Origin: Dyadobacter sp. 3J3
GTDB lineage: Bacteria; Bacteroidota; Bacteroidia; Cytophagales; Spirosomataceae
Assembly (NCBI RefSeq): GCF_009801115.1
Contig: NZ_VTOL01000008.1
Span: 345,883-409,882 of the forward strand
Direction of reading: 5' to 3'
DNA length: 64,000 nt
A model generated the notes under the pieces. It made no database searches and was not told the DNA's origin. It saw only the letters and a program-made list of their open reading frames with translations. How positions within the stretch are numbered: the first letter of the stretch is position 1; every line of letters begins with the position of its first letter. Of this stretch, positions 25,545-34,566 are shown piece after piece. The position numbers were made by a program, and so were the translations under genes.

Positions 25545-28166
25545 TTACTTTTTGGTTACCCTGATTGATATACGGCGGTTTTCTGCTCTTCCTTTATCGG
25601 TGTCATTTGAAGCAACAGGATGTTCTTCGCCATAACCTTCTGCTTCCAGACGTGATTTGTCGATACCCAAATCTTCCAGTGATTTTTTGACTGATTGAGC
25701 TCTTTCGCTGGAAAGTTTCAAATTTGCAGCTGCATCGCCAGTATTATCAGTATATCCACCCAGTTTAATTTTAACATCAGGATACGCTTTTAATATTTCA
25801 GCAACATTTTCAAGCTGTTCCTTCGACTTTGGTTCAAGTTTATCACTTCCGGTTTTAAACAATAAACGGTCAAAATCAAACCACGTTTCCTTATCCACTT
25901 TTTTATCAGATTTGATAAAATCCAGTAAAGCCGCTTCAACAGGATTTCCGGAAGCAGCGATATTTAACTTCATTCCGTTTAAATCAAGCACAGTAGTCTC
26001 TACTTCTGTTATTGGCATTTCGATAATTTCCTCTTCCACTACTTCAACACCAGCAGGGATAACGGCAATATGTGGTGCAATTACCAGGGAAACAATGGAC
26101 ATCAATTTGATCAGAATGTTCATAGACGGGCCCGAAGTATCTTTAAAAGGATCACCCACAGTATCGCCCGTTACAGCAGCTTTATGTGGATCTGAACCTT
26201 TATAATATGTTTTACCATTAATAACGGCTCCTTTTTCAAAAGATTTTTTGGCATTGTCCCAGGCACCACCTGCATTATTCATAAAAATACCCATCAAAAC
26301 GCCGGATACCGTAACACCAGCCAGCGTTCCGCCAAGTACTTCCGGACCAAAAAGAAATCCGACAATAACAGGTACCAGCAAAGCAATTAGTCCCGGGGCT
26401 ACCATTTCTCTTATGGATGCTTCCGTAGAAATCGCTACACATTTGTCATACTCCGGTTTTGCAGTTCCTTCCATTATTCCCGGAATTTCCCGGAACTGTC
26501 GCCGTACTTCTTCCACCATTTTCATAGCCGCCCGGCCTACCGCGGCAATAGCCAGAGAAGAAAATATGAACGGAATCATGGCCCCTACGAAAAGTCCGGC
26601 CAGTACATTGGCCTTGTATATATCAATGGAGCTTATCCCAGCCACTCCACAAAATGCAGCAAAAAGAGCAAGCGAAGTAAGCGCAGCGGAAGCAATCGCA
26701 AAACCTTTTCCGGCAGCAGCCGTAGTATTCCCTACCGCGTCCAGAACATCAGTACGGCCACGAACCTCTTCTGGCAAATGGGCCATTTCAGCAATACCAC
26801 CCGCATTATCCGCAATAGGACCGAAAGCATCAATAGCAAGCTGCATAGCGGTAGTCGCCATCATTCCGGCAGCCGCAATGGCCACACCATATAAACCTGC
26901 GAATTCATAACTGATAAAAATCCCGGCAGCTAAAACCAGCGTAGGAATAACGGTTGATTCCATTCCCACAGAAAGTCCACCGATAATATTGGTCGCATGA
27001 CCTGTTGATGACTGATTGACAATGGATTGAACAGGCCGTTTCCCCATAGCTGTGTAATATTCAGTCACGGTTGACATAATAGCACCGACAATGGATCCCA
27101 GCAAAATCGCGTAAAAAACGTGCATGGAAGTGAATTCCACACCACGAATGGTAAGAGTTCCTTCTGGTAACATCCACATGGTCAAAGGATAACATGCAAT
27201 TAATGTCAAAACAATAGAACCCCAGTTTCCCCGGTTCAAAGCACCTTGTACATCACCATGATCGCCACTGATCCGAACAAAAAGCATACTGATAATGGAT
27301 GCTATCAAACCAATACCTGCGATTACCATGGGCAATAAGATGGGTGATATTCCCCCAAAATTATCTGTTCCTTCGGCAATAATTTCTCTTCCTAAAACCA
27401 TGGTTGCCAGAATCGTGGCCACATAAGAACCAAACAAATCGGCTCCCATACCCGCAACGTCACCCACATTATCTCCCACGTTATCAGCGATCGTTGCCGG
27501 GTTTCTTGGATCATCTTCGGGAATTCCTGCTTCCACCTTTCCCACTAAATCGGCTCCAACATCCGCGGCTTTTGTATAAATACCTCCACCCACACGTGCA
27601 AAAAGTGCAATAGATTCTGCCCCAAGAGAAAAACCAGCCAACACTTCAAGCACTTTCTCCATGCCAAGTCCGTTGACATCACTGCTATCTCCAACAAATA
27701 CACTGTAAAGAATTATAAACAAACCGCCCAATCCAATCACAGCCAAACTCGCAACCCCGATTCCCATCACGGAACCGCCGGTAAATGAAACTTCCAGCGC
27801 TTTGGTAAGACTTGTACGCGCAGCCTGAGTGGTCCGCACGTTGGATTTGGTAGCAATATTCATCCCAATATACCCGGCAAAAGCAGAGATGAAGGCACCT
27901 GCCAGAAAGGAGGCACCAATAAAAACACTGGAATTTTCAACCAGTGTGCCGGAATAACCTAACAATATACTAACAATGATACCGAAGATAATCAGAACGC
28001 GCCATTCCGCTTTAAGAAATGCAAGGGCACCGTCAGCGATTGCATCTGCGATTTCTTTCATGGTGCCATCACCGGCATCCTGCCTGATCACCCAACCTCT
28101 TTTAAAAAACATAACCAGCAAGCCAATCAGGCCTAATACTGGCACTAAATAGGTAATATTACTCAT
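25545..28166 (-). CDS. hppA: Membrane-bound cation-pumping pyrophosphatase with C-terminal OmpA-like domain
   Basis: An 873-residue protein. Residues 1 to about 705 are a membrane pyrophosphatase with about 16 membrane helices and the catalytic signature at about 202-236 (DVGADLVGKVEAG, then NPATIADNVGDNVGDVAG). GNTTAAAGKG at 479-488 has Ala483 and Gly486, as in the K+-dependent class; K+-independent enzymes have Lys at the first position. It hydrolyses cytosolic pyrophosphate to pump Na+ and/or H+. Unusually, about 165 residues follow: an acidic linker (about 708-761) and an OmpA-like domain (about 762-873) with GYTDNTG and LSSERAQSV, retaining the Asp and Arg that bind peptidoglycan. The family C-terminus is periplasmic, so the fusion is topologically plausible. 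It is transcribed alone. Confidence 0.93.
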   Translation of the reverse strand: MSNITYLVPVLGLIGLLVMFFKRGWVIRQDAGDGTMKEIADAIADGALAFLKAEWRVLIIFGIIVSILLGYSGTLVENSSVFIGASFLAGAFISAFAGYIGMNIATKSNVRTTQAARTSLTKALEVSFTGGSVMGIGVASLAVIGLGGLFIILYSVFVGDSSDVNGLGMEKVLEVLAGFSLGAESIALFARVGGGIYTKAADVGADLVGKVEAGIPEDDPRNPATIADNVGDNVGDVAGMGADLFGSYVATILATMVLGREIIAEGTDNFGGISPILLPMVIAGIGLIASIISMLFVRISGDHGDVQGALNRGNWGSIVLTLIACYPLTMWMLPEGTLTIRGVEFTSMHVFYAILLGSIVGAIMSTVTEYYTAMGKRPVQSIVNQSSTGHATNIIGGLSVGMESTVIPTLVLAAGIFISYEFAGLYGVAIAAAGMMATTAMQLAIDAFGPIADNAGGIAEMAHLPEEVRGRTDVLDAVGNTTAAAGKGFAIASAALTSLALFAAFCGVAGISSIDIYKANVLAGLFVGAMIPFIFSSLAIAAVGRAAMKMVEEVRRQFREIPGIMEGTAKPEYDKCVAISTEASIREMVAPGLIALLVPVIVGFLFGPEVLGGTLAGVTVSGVLMGIFMNNAGGAWDNAKKSFEKGAVINGKTYYKGSDPHKAAVTGDTVGDPFKDTSGPSMNILIKLMSIVSLVIAPHIAVIPAGVEVVEEEIIEMPITEVETTVLDLNGMKLNIAASGNPVEAALLDFIKSDKKVDKETWFDFDRLLFKTGSDKLEPKSKEQLENVAEILKAYPDVKIKLGGYTDNTGDAAANLKLSSERAQSVKKSLEDLGIDKSRLEAEGYGEEHPVASNDTDKGRAENRRISIRVTKK

Positions 28167-28379
28167 GCGCGATATGAATTGGTTAAAAGGTTTTAAATTC
28201 TCGTAAATATAGAGAATGCGACCTCATAACAAAATCAAAAACCGCTTATTTTTGTTTAATTCATATTTTTTTTGTGAAAAAATATAGAAATTAAATATAA
28301 GTAAGTCAATAAAAAAATATACTAGTCAATGTTTACTATACTACTAAGACATTCACACTACTGTTAATCAATACATTAA

Positions 28380-29312
28380 CTAGGAAGCAGGTTCGATGTG
28401 ATAAAACTTGGAGAGAATTTCATATAGTTCAGGGTGTTTGTGCTCGAATTCTTCCGGATTATTGAAGAAATATTCACTGACAACAGCAAGAAATTCTGCA
28501 TTGTTTGTAATTGCATAAGGATTAATATCCGATTCGCCGCTCCGTATATTTTGCATTTCTTTTTTGATCAAATGAAGCCATGGCAAAGTATAAGCATGAT
28601 CTGCCAAACGTTCAGGAACTCCGTCGGTATCGCCATCTTCACGATCCAAAAGATGTACGAATTCGTGAATCCCAACATTGTTTTCTCCCTTTTTACCGTT
28701 AAAACCACTCAACAAAGCTGGCTTAGACAAAAGCAGGGAATGATTCATATACCGGTTGCCAACCATACCTTCAATATTTTCATCGTGCTTGTGCGCACCA
28801 ATTTCAAACTTTTCACTGAAAGAGGCCGGATAAACCAGAACCTCGTTTAAATCGGGATAATCAAAGGCCGGAAAAGCGAAAGTCGGAATGATCGAACTCG
28901 CGGCAACTAATACGCGAATTTCATCGTCAATATCCGTATCAATACCTTCCACTCTTTTTGCAAGCAAAAACAACTGTACTCTTTTTTCAAATAAAGTTTG
29001 TTTCTGAGCATCCAGATTTTTATAGAATACCGAATGTTTTTCAAGAATTTGACGCCAGGCCGCCGGAAATGGAGTTTTAAAAACTGCCAGTCTTTTATAA
29101 GATTTGTTGTGGTACCGGCGGTGAAAAATGGCAATAATACCTACGATTAAAAATCCGGCAAGGTATAAAACCGTTTTATGACTAAAATAAGCGAGCAAAC
29201 CAAACAGAATCATAACGCCAAATTCCCAGCCAATAGCCCTTACCCGCGCTGATCTGAAAAGATTTTGATAATAATTTTTCAAGTCTTCGGCAGTCGAAAT
29301 AGTAGCACTCAT
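28380..29312 (-). CDS. MtfA-like zinc-dependent peptidase
   Basis: A 310-residue protein with two adjacent membrane helices (about 31-63), then a cytosolic-type domain carrying GIHEFVHLLDREDGDTDGVP. His216-Glu217-x-x-His220 is the zincin motif, and the following EFLAVVSEYFFNNPEEF region is characteristic of MtfA (DUF980) proteins. E. coli MtfA is a soluble aminopeptidase linked to Mlc; the membrane-anchored form here is common in Bacteroidota. It lies between the pyrophosphatase and the pigment cluster on the same strand, with gaps of 213 and 53 bases, so a functional link with either is not implied. Confidence 0.85.
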   Translation of the reverse strand: MSATISTAEDLKNYYQNLFRSARVRAIGWEFGVMILFGLLAYFSHKTVLYLAGFLIVGIIAIFHRRYHNKSYKRLAVFKTPFPAAWRQILEKHSVFYKNLDAQKQTLFEKRVQLFLLAKRVEGIDTDIDDEIRVLVAASSIIPTFAFPAFDYPDLNEVLVYPASFSEKFEIGAHKHDENIEGMVGNRYMNHSLLLSKPALLSGFNGKKGENNVGIHEFVHLLDREDGDTDGVPERLADHAYTLPWLHLIKKEMQNIRSGESDINPYAITNNAEFLAVVSEYFFNNPEEFEHKHPELYEILSKFYHIEPAS

Positions 29313-29365
29313 ATCTGGTAAATGATTTAGATGAAGGAAGTAATTTGACTTGATTTATTGAAAAA

Positions 29366-30526
29366 TCAAACCTCCTTTCTTACCAATTTAAAAATAAGCC
29401 ATGAAATACCAAAAGCAGAAAGACCCATGAAAACAGCCAATAAAGTACCACCGAGAAAATACTGAACAAAGTTTTTATTGATACAATCCAGAGTGAGATC
29501 CTGCATCGATTCAAGCTGAACACCGTTTTTATAAAACAGACCACCGAATTTATAACTGAAAAATATAATGAGCGGAATCAGCGGCGGCAGACTGATATTC
29601 GCCGCTGTAAGAAAAAGAACTTTGTTCATTTTGAAATAAACAGAAAGCGGAATACCAACCAGAAGTTGAAAACCCCATATAGGCACGATACCCATAAAAA
29701 AACCAAAACCAATAGAAATTGACTTGCTAAAATTGGTTTCACCCTCCTTAATTGCTTCCTCTTTTATAATCTTCCAAAGTCCTTTTTTTTTAACAAAAAG
29801 AAAAAGTCGCTTGGGCAAAAAATATAACAAAGTAAGGATAACGAAATATGTATTCAGAATACTTATTCTTGTAAAATCCTGAAATGGCCGAAAATGAGTT
29901 ACGCGCTCATTGCTGTCATAAATCACCTGAATATCAATAGGTAATATTTCAACATTACGCCAGGCAAGTTTTACTATGACTTCGATTTCGGTTTCAAATT
30001 TCGTCGTAAGAAGTCTTATTTTGTTAACTTCTTCTAATGGATATAACCTGAACCCAGTCTGCGTATCCGGCAAAACAAGACCCGTTTCTACCCTGAACCA
30101 AAAATTAGAGAATTTGTTACCAAAAGAACTTTTTCCCGGCACACCCGCCTGCTCCATATTACGGGACCCCATTATTAAAGCACCCGGATTTTGATATGCT
30201 TTCTCAATAAAAAGAGGAATATCCGAAGGCAAATGCTGTCCGTCTGAATCAATTGAAATGGCATTTTTATAACCCCGACCCAGTGCTTCTTTAAAACCGC
30301 GCCTTAATGAAAATCCTTTTCCACGGTTTCTGTCGTTATGAATTACCCGAATTTCATTTCCGTATTCGGATAAAATACTAACCGTTTCATCCGTAGAGCC
30401 ATCATTAATCACAATCACATCTTCCCTGCCACTGTATGCCAAAACACCGTCAATGACCCGTCGGAGTGTTTTGTGATTGTTATAGGTTGGAATAAGAACG
30501 CAGCAATGTATGTCTTTTAAAGTCAT
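29366..30526 (-). CDS. GT2 glycosyltransferase fused to DUF2062 membrane domain
   Basis: A 386-residue protein. Residues about 5-230 are a GT-A glycosyltransferase like dolichyl-phosphate mannose synthases: CVLIPTYNNHKTLRRVI, VIVINDGSTDETV and the metal-binding SIDSDGQHLPSD. The C-terminal part (about 255-380) is a DUF2062 membrane domain with SISIGFGFFMGIVPIWGFQ and ANISLPPLIPLIIFFSYKFGG. It is the last gene of the minus-strand pigment operon, and aryl-polyene clusters commonly contain a glycosyltransferase/acyltransferase protein used for attaching the polyene to a lipid carrier. That role is by analogy. Confidence 0.87.
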   Translation of the reverse strand: MTLKDIHCCVLIPTYNNHKTLRRVIDGVLAYSGREDVIVINDGSTDETVSILSEYGNEIRVIHNDRNRGKGFSLRRGFKEALGRGYKNAISIDSDGQHLPSDIPLFIEKAYQNPGALIMGSRNMEQAGVPGKSSFGNKFSNFWFRVETGLVLPDTQTGFRLYPLEEVNKIRLLTTKFETEIEVIVKLAWRNVEILPIDIQVIYDSNERVTHFRPFQDFTRISILNTYFVILTLLYFLPKRLFLFVKKKGLWKIIKEEAIKEGETNFSKSISIGFGFFMGIVPIWGFQLLVGIPLSVYFKMNKVLFLTAANISLPPLIPLIIFFSYKFGGLFYKNGVQLESMQDLTLDCINKNFVQYFLGGTLLAVFMGLSAFGISWLIFKLVRKEV

Positions 30527-30589
30527 TTGTTAATGGACGATGTAACTGAAATACTTTCAGATGAGGCCGTTTGATCTTTAACTTTTTAG

Positions 30590-30958
30590 CTAAATATAAG
30601 AGACTTGTGTCTTAAAAAACGTTATGTTTTCCCAGCTTCCGGAGGCCAAAACTTCTAAAACTTCGCCGCTCTTAAATTTGATGTCTAGATATACGTTCCG
30701 GGTTTCTTTTGGATTTATTACATTAAGAAATTTAGTGGTCCGCATTGTTTTCATTTTCAATGTTCTTCCCAAATGTTTCTCCAGCAATTCCTTCACAATT
30801 TGCAGCTGCAAAACACCAGGTAATATGGGCGAGCCCGGGAAGTGCCCTGCAAATATAGCGTGATCCGGATTTATGGAAATTGTAGCCAAAATCACTTCCG
30901 GACTAACATCAAAACCGGCTATTTTATAAAGGTTTTCGGAAAACATTTGATAGTGCAT
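30590..30958 (-). CDS. FabZ-like hot-dog protein (3-hydroxyacyl-ACP dehydratase-like, ApeP-type)
   Basis: A 122-residue single hot-dog domain. The core AGHFPGSPILPGVLQLQIVKE corresponds to the FabZ segment HFPGxPxxPGVLxxEAMAQ; the catalytic His is present, but the Glu/Asp position reads Gln (QLQ), so dehydratase activity is uncertain. In aryl-polyene clusters two dehydratase-like proteins occur, and the second here (37057-37473) keeps its Glu. It lies between the LolA-like carrier (27-base gap) and the GT2-DUF2062 gene within the operon, and presumably acts on ACP-bound beta-hydroxyacyl intermediates or as a non-catalytic partner. Confidence 0.8.
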   Translation of the reverse strand: MHYQMFSENLYKIAGFDVSPEVILATISINPDHAIFAGHFPGSPILPGVLQLQIVKELLEKHLGRTLKMKTMRTTKFLNVINPKETRNVYLDIKFKSGEVLEVLASGSWENITFFKTQVSYI

Positions 30959-30985
30959 TTGATAAATCCTGAATGAAAAATCAGA

Positions 30986-31618
30986 TCATAAATTGTTAAA
31001 AACAGTCTCAGCAATGGGCTGATTAAACTTTTCATTCTGGAATTTCATAATACTTTTGTCGCCACCCTTTTCAAAAAATGTAAGTTCCTTTAAACGTAGA
31101 TTATTTCTTAAAAAAACCAGATTAATCTTAGTATATACATTTCTCATCCGCTTGTTCGTCGGCGTTAATATAACCTGATAATGATCGGCGTTTTCCATAC
31201 AAACCTGCGTAAAAGCTTTGCTTTGCTGAAAATCTCCGTTGACAAGCCCAAGCATAACCTGCTTAATTTGTCCGGCCATTTTTCCGGCAGAACCTAGATT
31301 TTTCTCTTTTCCCGCATCCAGCACACGCAATTTTTCGCCTTTGATCAGAATAATATATTTGAAAGGCATTTGTTGTTCCCAACGCATTTGATCTTCCTTT
31401 TTGTAATAAAATACACCCGAAGACTTTTCAGGTTCTTTCAAAAAAGATAAAAATTTTTCCTCTCTAAAATCAGCCTGAATGGAAGAAGTCGCCAGCGATG
31501 ACTTTCTCAAATCTGCCAGTATTTTATCAGGATTAGCTGCCGGTTTGAATTCCTGTGCAAATAGCGTCCCGCTAAAAATGCTTAAAAACAGGATGAAATA
31601 TATCTTAAATAACTTCAT
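30986..31618 (-). CDS. LolA-like outer membrane lipoprotein carrier protein
   Basis: I choose ATG 31616-31618 (210 residues), which starts a signal peptide MKLFKIYFILFLSIFSGTLFAQ; the frame is open up to 31702, where it overlaps the deacetylase. The mature protein fits the LolA fold: SSIQADFREEKFLSFLKEP, then GVFYYKKEDQMRWEQQMPF, and the C-terminal beta strands with MRNVYTKINLVF. In aryl-polyene clusters such proteins are thought to ferry the lipid-linked product across the periplasm. It overlaps the deacetylase 3' end by 14 bases, which indicates translational coupling. Confidence 0.85.
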   Translation of the reverse strand: MKLFKIYFILFLSIFSGTLFAQEFKPAANPDKILADLRKSSLATSSIQADFREEKFLSFLKEPEKSSGVFYYKKEDQMRWEQQMPFKYIILIKGEKLRVLDAGKEKNLGSAGKMAGQIKQVMLGLVNGDFQQSKAFTQVCMENADHYQVILTPTNKRMRNVYTKINLVFLRNNLRLKELTFFEKGGDKSIMKFQNEKFNQPIAETVFNNL

Positions 31619-32375
31619 AAGGTTCTTTATTAATGATGACTGAAAGAGGCTGGATTTCAATATTTTTATTGAAACAATGCTCAATAAGATCTTCCAGTGC
31701 ATCGGCAGTTACAGCACGGTTGTCGTGCAGCAATACGATATCTCTTCTTTTTAACTTGGAAATGACTTTTTCAATCAGCTGGTATTTATTTTTCGCTTTT
31801 GTATCAAAACTTCGCAGCGACCAGCCTATCGACTGCATTTTTAATTCCTTTAAAACTTTGGCATAACGTAGGTTAGTAACACCAAAAGGCGGCCGAAAAA
31901 AAACGGGGGATTTTCCCAAAGCAGCTGTTACAGCTTCATTGCAATGTACCAGATCCTGATTGAGTCGTTTTTTGGAGAAAAATGCGATCAGGTGGTTATG
32001 ACTGTAAGAATGATTAGCGACAATATGTCCTTCTTCATCCATCTGCCTAATCAAATCCGGATATTTTTCCGCCTTTTCACCTATCACAAAAAAGGTTGCT
32101 TTTACTCCTTTTTCTTTCAAAACTGCCAAAATCCGAGGTGTTATTTCCGGATCCGGCCCATCGTCAAAAGTGAAAGCTACGGATTTTTTATTCCCTCTGT
32201 GGATGGATTTAACAAAATAATTCGCCTTGATTTGAAAAGACCCGTAAGTTGTACTGGCCAGATATAAAACAACGATCAAACCAAGAATTATCTCAACATA
32301 ACCTGTTTCCCAAAAGGAAAATCCACACAAAACCAGTGCGATAGCAGAAATAGCCGTAACGATGTTATGCTTCAA
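31605..32375 (-). CDS. Polysaccharide deacetylase-family (NodB-like) protein
   Basis: A 256-residue protein with one or two hydrophobic helices at the N-terminus (about 5-45) and a NodB domain (about 60-240). The metal-binding Asp-Asp is in AFTFDDGPDPEITP, the His pair in NHSYSHNHL, then FFRPPFG and LLHDNRAV, so all catalytic motifs are present. NodB enzymes remove N- or O-acetyl groups from glycans. Inside this pigment operon it may act on a sugar or head group of the final glycolipid; that is inference. It overlaps both neighbours (ketosynthase-like gene and LolA gene) by 11-14 bases. Confidence 0.88.
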   Translation of the reverse strand: MKHNIVTAISAIALVLCGFSFWETGYVEIILGLIVVLYLASTTYGSFQIKANYFVKSIHRGNKKSVAFTFDDGPDPEITPRILAVLKEKGVKATFFVIGEKAEKYPDLIRQMDEEGHIVANHSYSHNHLIAFFSKKRLNQDLVHCNEAVTAALGKSPVFFRPPFGVTNLRYAKVLKELKMQSIGWSLRSFDTKAKNKYQLIEKVISKLKRRDIVLLHDNRAVTADALEDLIEHCFNKNIEIQPLSVIINKEPYEVI

Positions 32376-33327
32376 GAGATTCGATTAATGTTAAGCCCAA
32401 ATTTATTTTATTTAATCGGTTAATAATCAATACCGTTTTTATCTTATTGTTATCCTGAATTCTGTCAACAGCATAATGAATTGCAAAAGCGGAATTCGAT
32501 GGATAAACCCCGATAAGATTCGTGTAATTTAGGACTTCTGAGCTTACATCAAAACGTTGAATAAAATCTGCAACCTGACCAGAATCTTTTATATCATAAA
32601 AATCACTATAAAGGACCATATCGATTTCTGATTTTTGCAAAGTATTATTTGTTAGAAAATTTTCTATCGATTCTTCAATATCCTCAACCAAACCCACCGT
32701 CTCAATGTCCTTAATCCTAGCCAATGATTTAACCGATTGCTCTTTCGATACTAAAAAAAATGAGGCTCCGGAAGTCAAATTAACTTCTGATTTTACATGC
32801 AAATGTTCTCCGATTATGCTCAATAATTCAATATATTCATCGGCAGCACCAACGATAATATTGTCATTTCCTTCACCCAAAAGCAAACCGGCATCGATTA
32901 AAGCATATTCGAAAGAAAGTGTGTTTTGAGTATGCGTCATGTTATAACCGTGATTTCCAATGCTTAAAGAAATCTGCCCGGCTATGGTATTATGCGTAGA
33001 CTGAATAAATGATGTCGGTGGCAATAGTCCTTCTATCGTCAGAAAGTTATTCAGGAATTTTTCAGTATCCTGCAAACAACCCAATCCTGTTCCAACGATA
33101 ATTGCACCTGGCTGATCAATTGCTGCTTGCTTTAAACAATCCTTTGCAGCCGTTACCGACATCCTCAAAATTTTGCTCATCCGGCGAAGTAAACCTGCGT
33201 CAATGTATTCCTTAAAGTTAGGAATGATCAGTTCTGAATTATTTTGTAATGGCTCAATAGATTTCGAAAAACCTGCATTTTTGAAGGTAGGCTGATGAGA
33301 AATCGTTGAAGCGGCAGTTATATACAT
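32365..33327 (-). CDS. Ketosynthase-fold protein without active-site Cys (chain-length-factor-like), 1
   Basis: A 320-residue protein with the thiolase-like fold of beta-ketoacyl synthases but an altered active site. The stretch that normally carries the nucleophilic Cys reads GYNMTHTQNTLSFEYALIDA, with Thr or Leu at the Cys position by eye alignment, and the two His motifs (AHGT, GHT) are missing. The retained parts include AIIVGTGLGCLQDTEKF and PPTSFIQSTHNTIAG. It resembles the protein at 49316-50365. In aryl-polyene systems such a partner forms a heterodimer with an active ketosynthase and helps set chain length. It overlaps the deacetylase by 11 bases. Confidence 0.8.
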   Translation of the reverse strand: MYITAASTISHQPTFKNAGFSKSIEPLQNNSELIIPNFKEYIDAGLLRRMSKILRMSVTAAKDCLKQAAIDQPGAIIVGTGLGCLQDTEKFLNNFLTIEGLLPPTSFIQSTHNTIAGQISLSIGNHGYNMTHTQNTLSFEYALIDAGLLLGEGNDNIIVGAADEYIELLSIIGEHLHVKSEVNLTSGASFFLVSKEQSVKSLARIKDIETVGLVEDIEESIENFLTNNTLQKSEIDMVLYSDFYDIKDSGQVADFIQRFDVSSEVLNYTNLIGVYPSNSAFAIHYAVDRIQDNNKIKTVLIINRLNKINLGLTLIESLEA

Positions 33328-33366
33328 TTCACTTTTTTTGAAAATCGCTGGCGAAATAGGCTGCGA

Positions 33367-34554
33367 TTAAGAAATATTAACGGTAAAAACCAAGGATGAA
33401 TTATTTCCACCAAAACCAAATGAATTGGATAACACCGAAGTCACGGGCTGGTCTGTCTGAAATTCCGTGCTAGGTACCAATCCCGTTTCCAGAATGGCCT
33501 GACTATAATTCAGGTTTGGAAAAATAAAATTATTTTGGATGGCAAGCACAGAAAAAACAGCTTCAATAGCACCCGCAGCTGCCAGGGTGTGGCCGGTAAA
33601 AGGCTTTGTAGAACTAAAATCGGGATAATTATCTCCAAAAACATTAAGCAAAGCTACGGATTCCGAAAGGTCATTATTCTTCGTTCCGGTACCATGCGCG
33701 TTGATATAGGAAATATCCAAAGCGCTTAATCCTGAAACTTCAATGGCATTTTGAATAGCCAGCGTCGCTCCTCTTCCATCCGGAGAGGAAGCCGTCTGAT
33801 GATAAGCATCAGCGGCATTGGCCCAGCCACTCAAACACGCTAGGGTTTCGTTACCTGACAATTCCACACTTTTATCATTTTCCAACAACAAAAACGCAGC
33901 ACCTTCGCCCAGATTCAGACCACTGCGTGATTCATCAAAAGGCCTACACCACTGATCATCATAGATCATCAAAGATCGGAAACCGTTCAACGTAAATTGT
34001 GTCAAAGCATCCGTTCCTCCAACCAAAACACGGTCAAGTTTACCTTGCTCAATCAATCGCGCGCCAAGCATAATTGCATTCGCACCCGAAGAACAAGCGG
34101 TTGAAAGTGTATTGATGTAACCCGAAATGCCTAATTCCGCAGCAATTCTTTCTGTTGTATTACCACTATCGTGACATTTCAAAACCTGAAAGTCAGGATT
34201 GGTATGACCCAGATAATTCCGGTAAAAATGTTCTGTCTGATCCATTCCACCCACTGAGGTAGCCGAGATAATACCCGTCCGCAATTTGGCTGAAAGCTTA
34301 TTACCTCCCCATGCTTCTCTTGCTGCTGCTAATCCTAACAGGGAGGTTCTGGAAACTGGTCTGGATTTTACGTGCAGTCTGTTGATCAATTCCTCATTGG
34401 AACACTTGACTTCACCCACCAGGTACGCTCCTTCCTGATCAAGATATTGTATCCGGCCAATACCGGACTTACCATTTTCCAGGGAAAACAGATTTTCTGC
34501 AACATTTAATCCGATTGCTGAAATAATACCAATACCTGTAATTCTAACGGCCAT
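33367..34554 (-). CDS. Beta-ketoacyl-ACP synthase (active triad)
   Basis: A 395-residue KAS I/II-type enzyme with the full Cys-His-His triad: Cys154 in TLSTACSSGANAI, His287 in INAHGTGTKNND and His322 in KPFTGHTLAAAG. It condenses acyl-ACP with malonyl-ACP. In this cluster it probably extends the 4-coumaroyl-derived polyene chain. The ACP gene lies 12 bases upstream and the ketosynthase-like gene 39 bases downstream, so it is part of one operon. Its length and start are normal for the family. Confidence 0.92.
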   Translation of the reverse strand: MAVRITGIGIISAIGLNVAENLFSLENGKSGIGRIQYLDQEGAYLVGEVKCSNEELINRLHVKSRPVSRTSLLGLAAAREAWGGNKLSAKLRTGIISATSVGGMDQTEHFYRNYLGHTNPDFQVLKCHDSGNTTERIAAELGISGYINTLSTACSSGANAIMLGARLIEQGKLDRVLVGGTDALTQFTLNGFRSLMIYDDQWCRPFDESRSGLNLGEGAAFLLLENDKSVELSGNETLACLSGWANAADAYHQTASSPDGRGATLAIQNAIEVSGLSALDISYINAHGTGTKNNDLSESVALLNVFGDNYPDFSSTKPFTGHTLAAAGAIEAVFSVLAIQNNFIFPNLNYSQAILETGLVPSTEFQTDQPVTSVLSNSFGFGGNNSSLVFTVNIS

Positions 34555-34566
34555 TTTATGCTAATC

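Noticed and set aside
26248..26910. Plus-strand 220-codon frame
   Set aside because: It is the antisense of the pyrophosphatase core, with Ala/Pro/Ser-rich low-complexity composition caused by the opposite strand.
25545..28166. Pyrophosphatase extension as a separate OmpA gene
   Set aside because: The frame is continuous from the last membrane helix through the linker and the OmpA-like domain without stop or new start signal.
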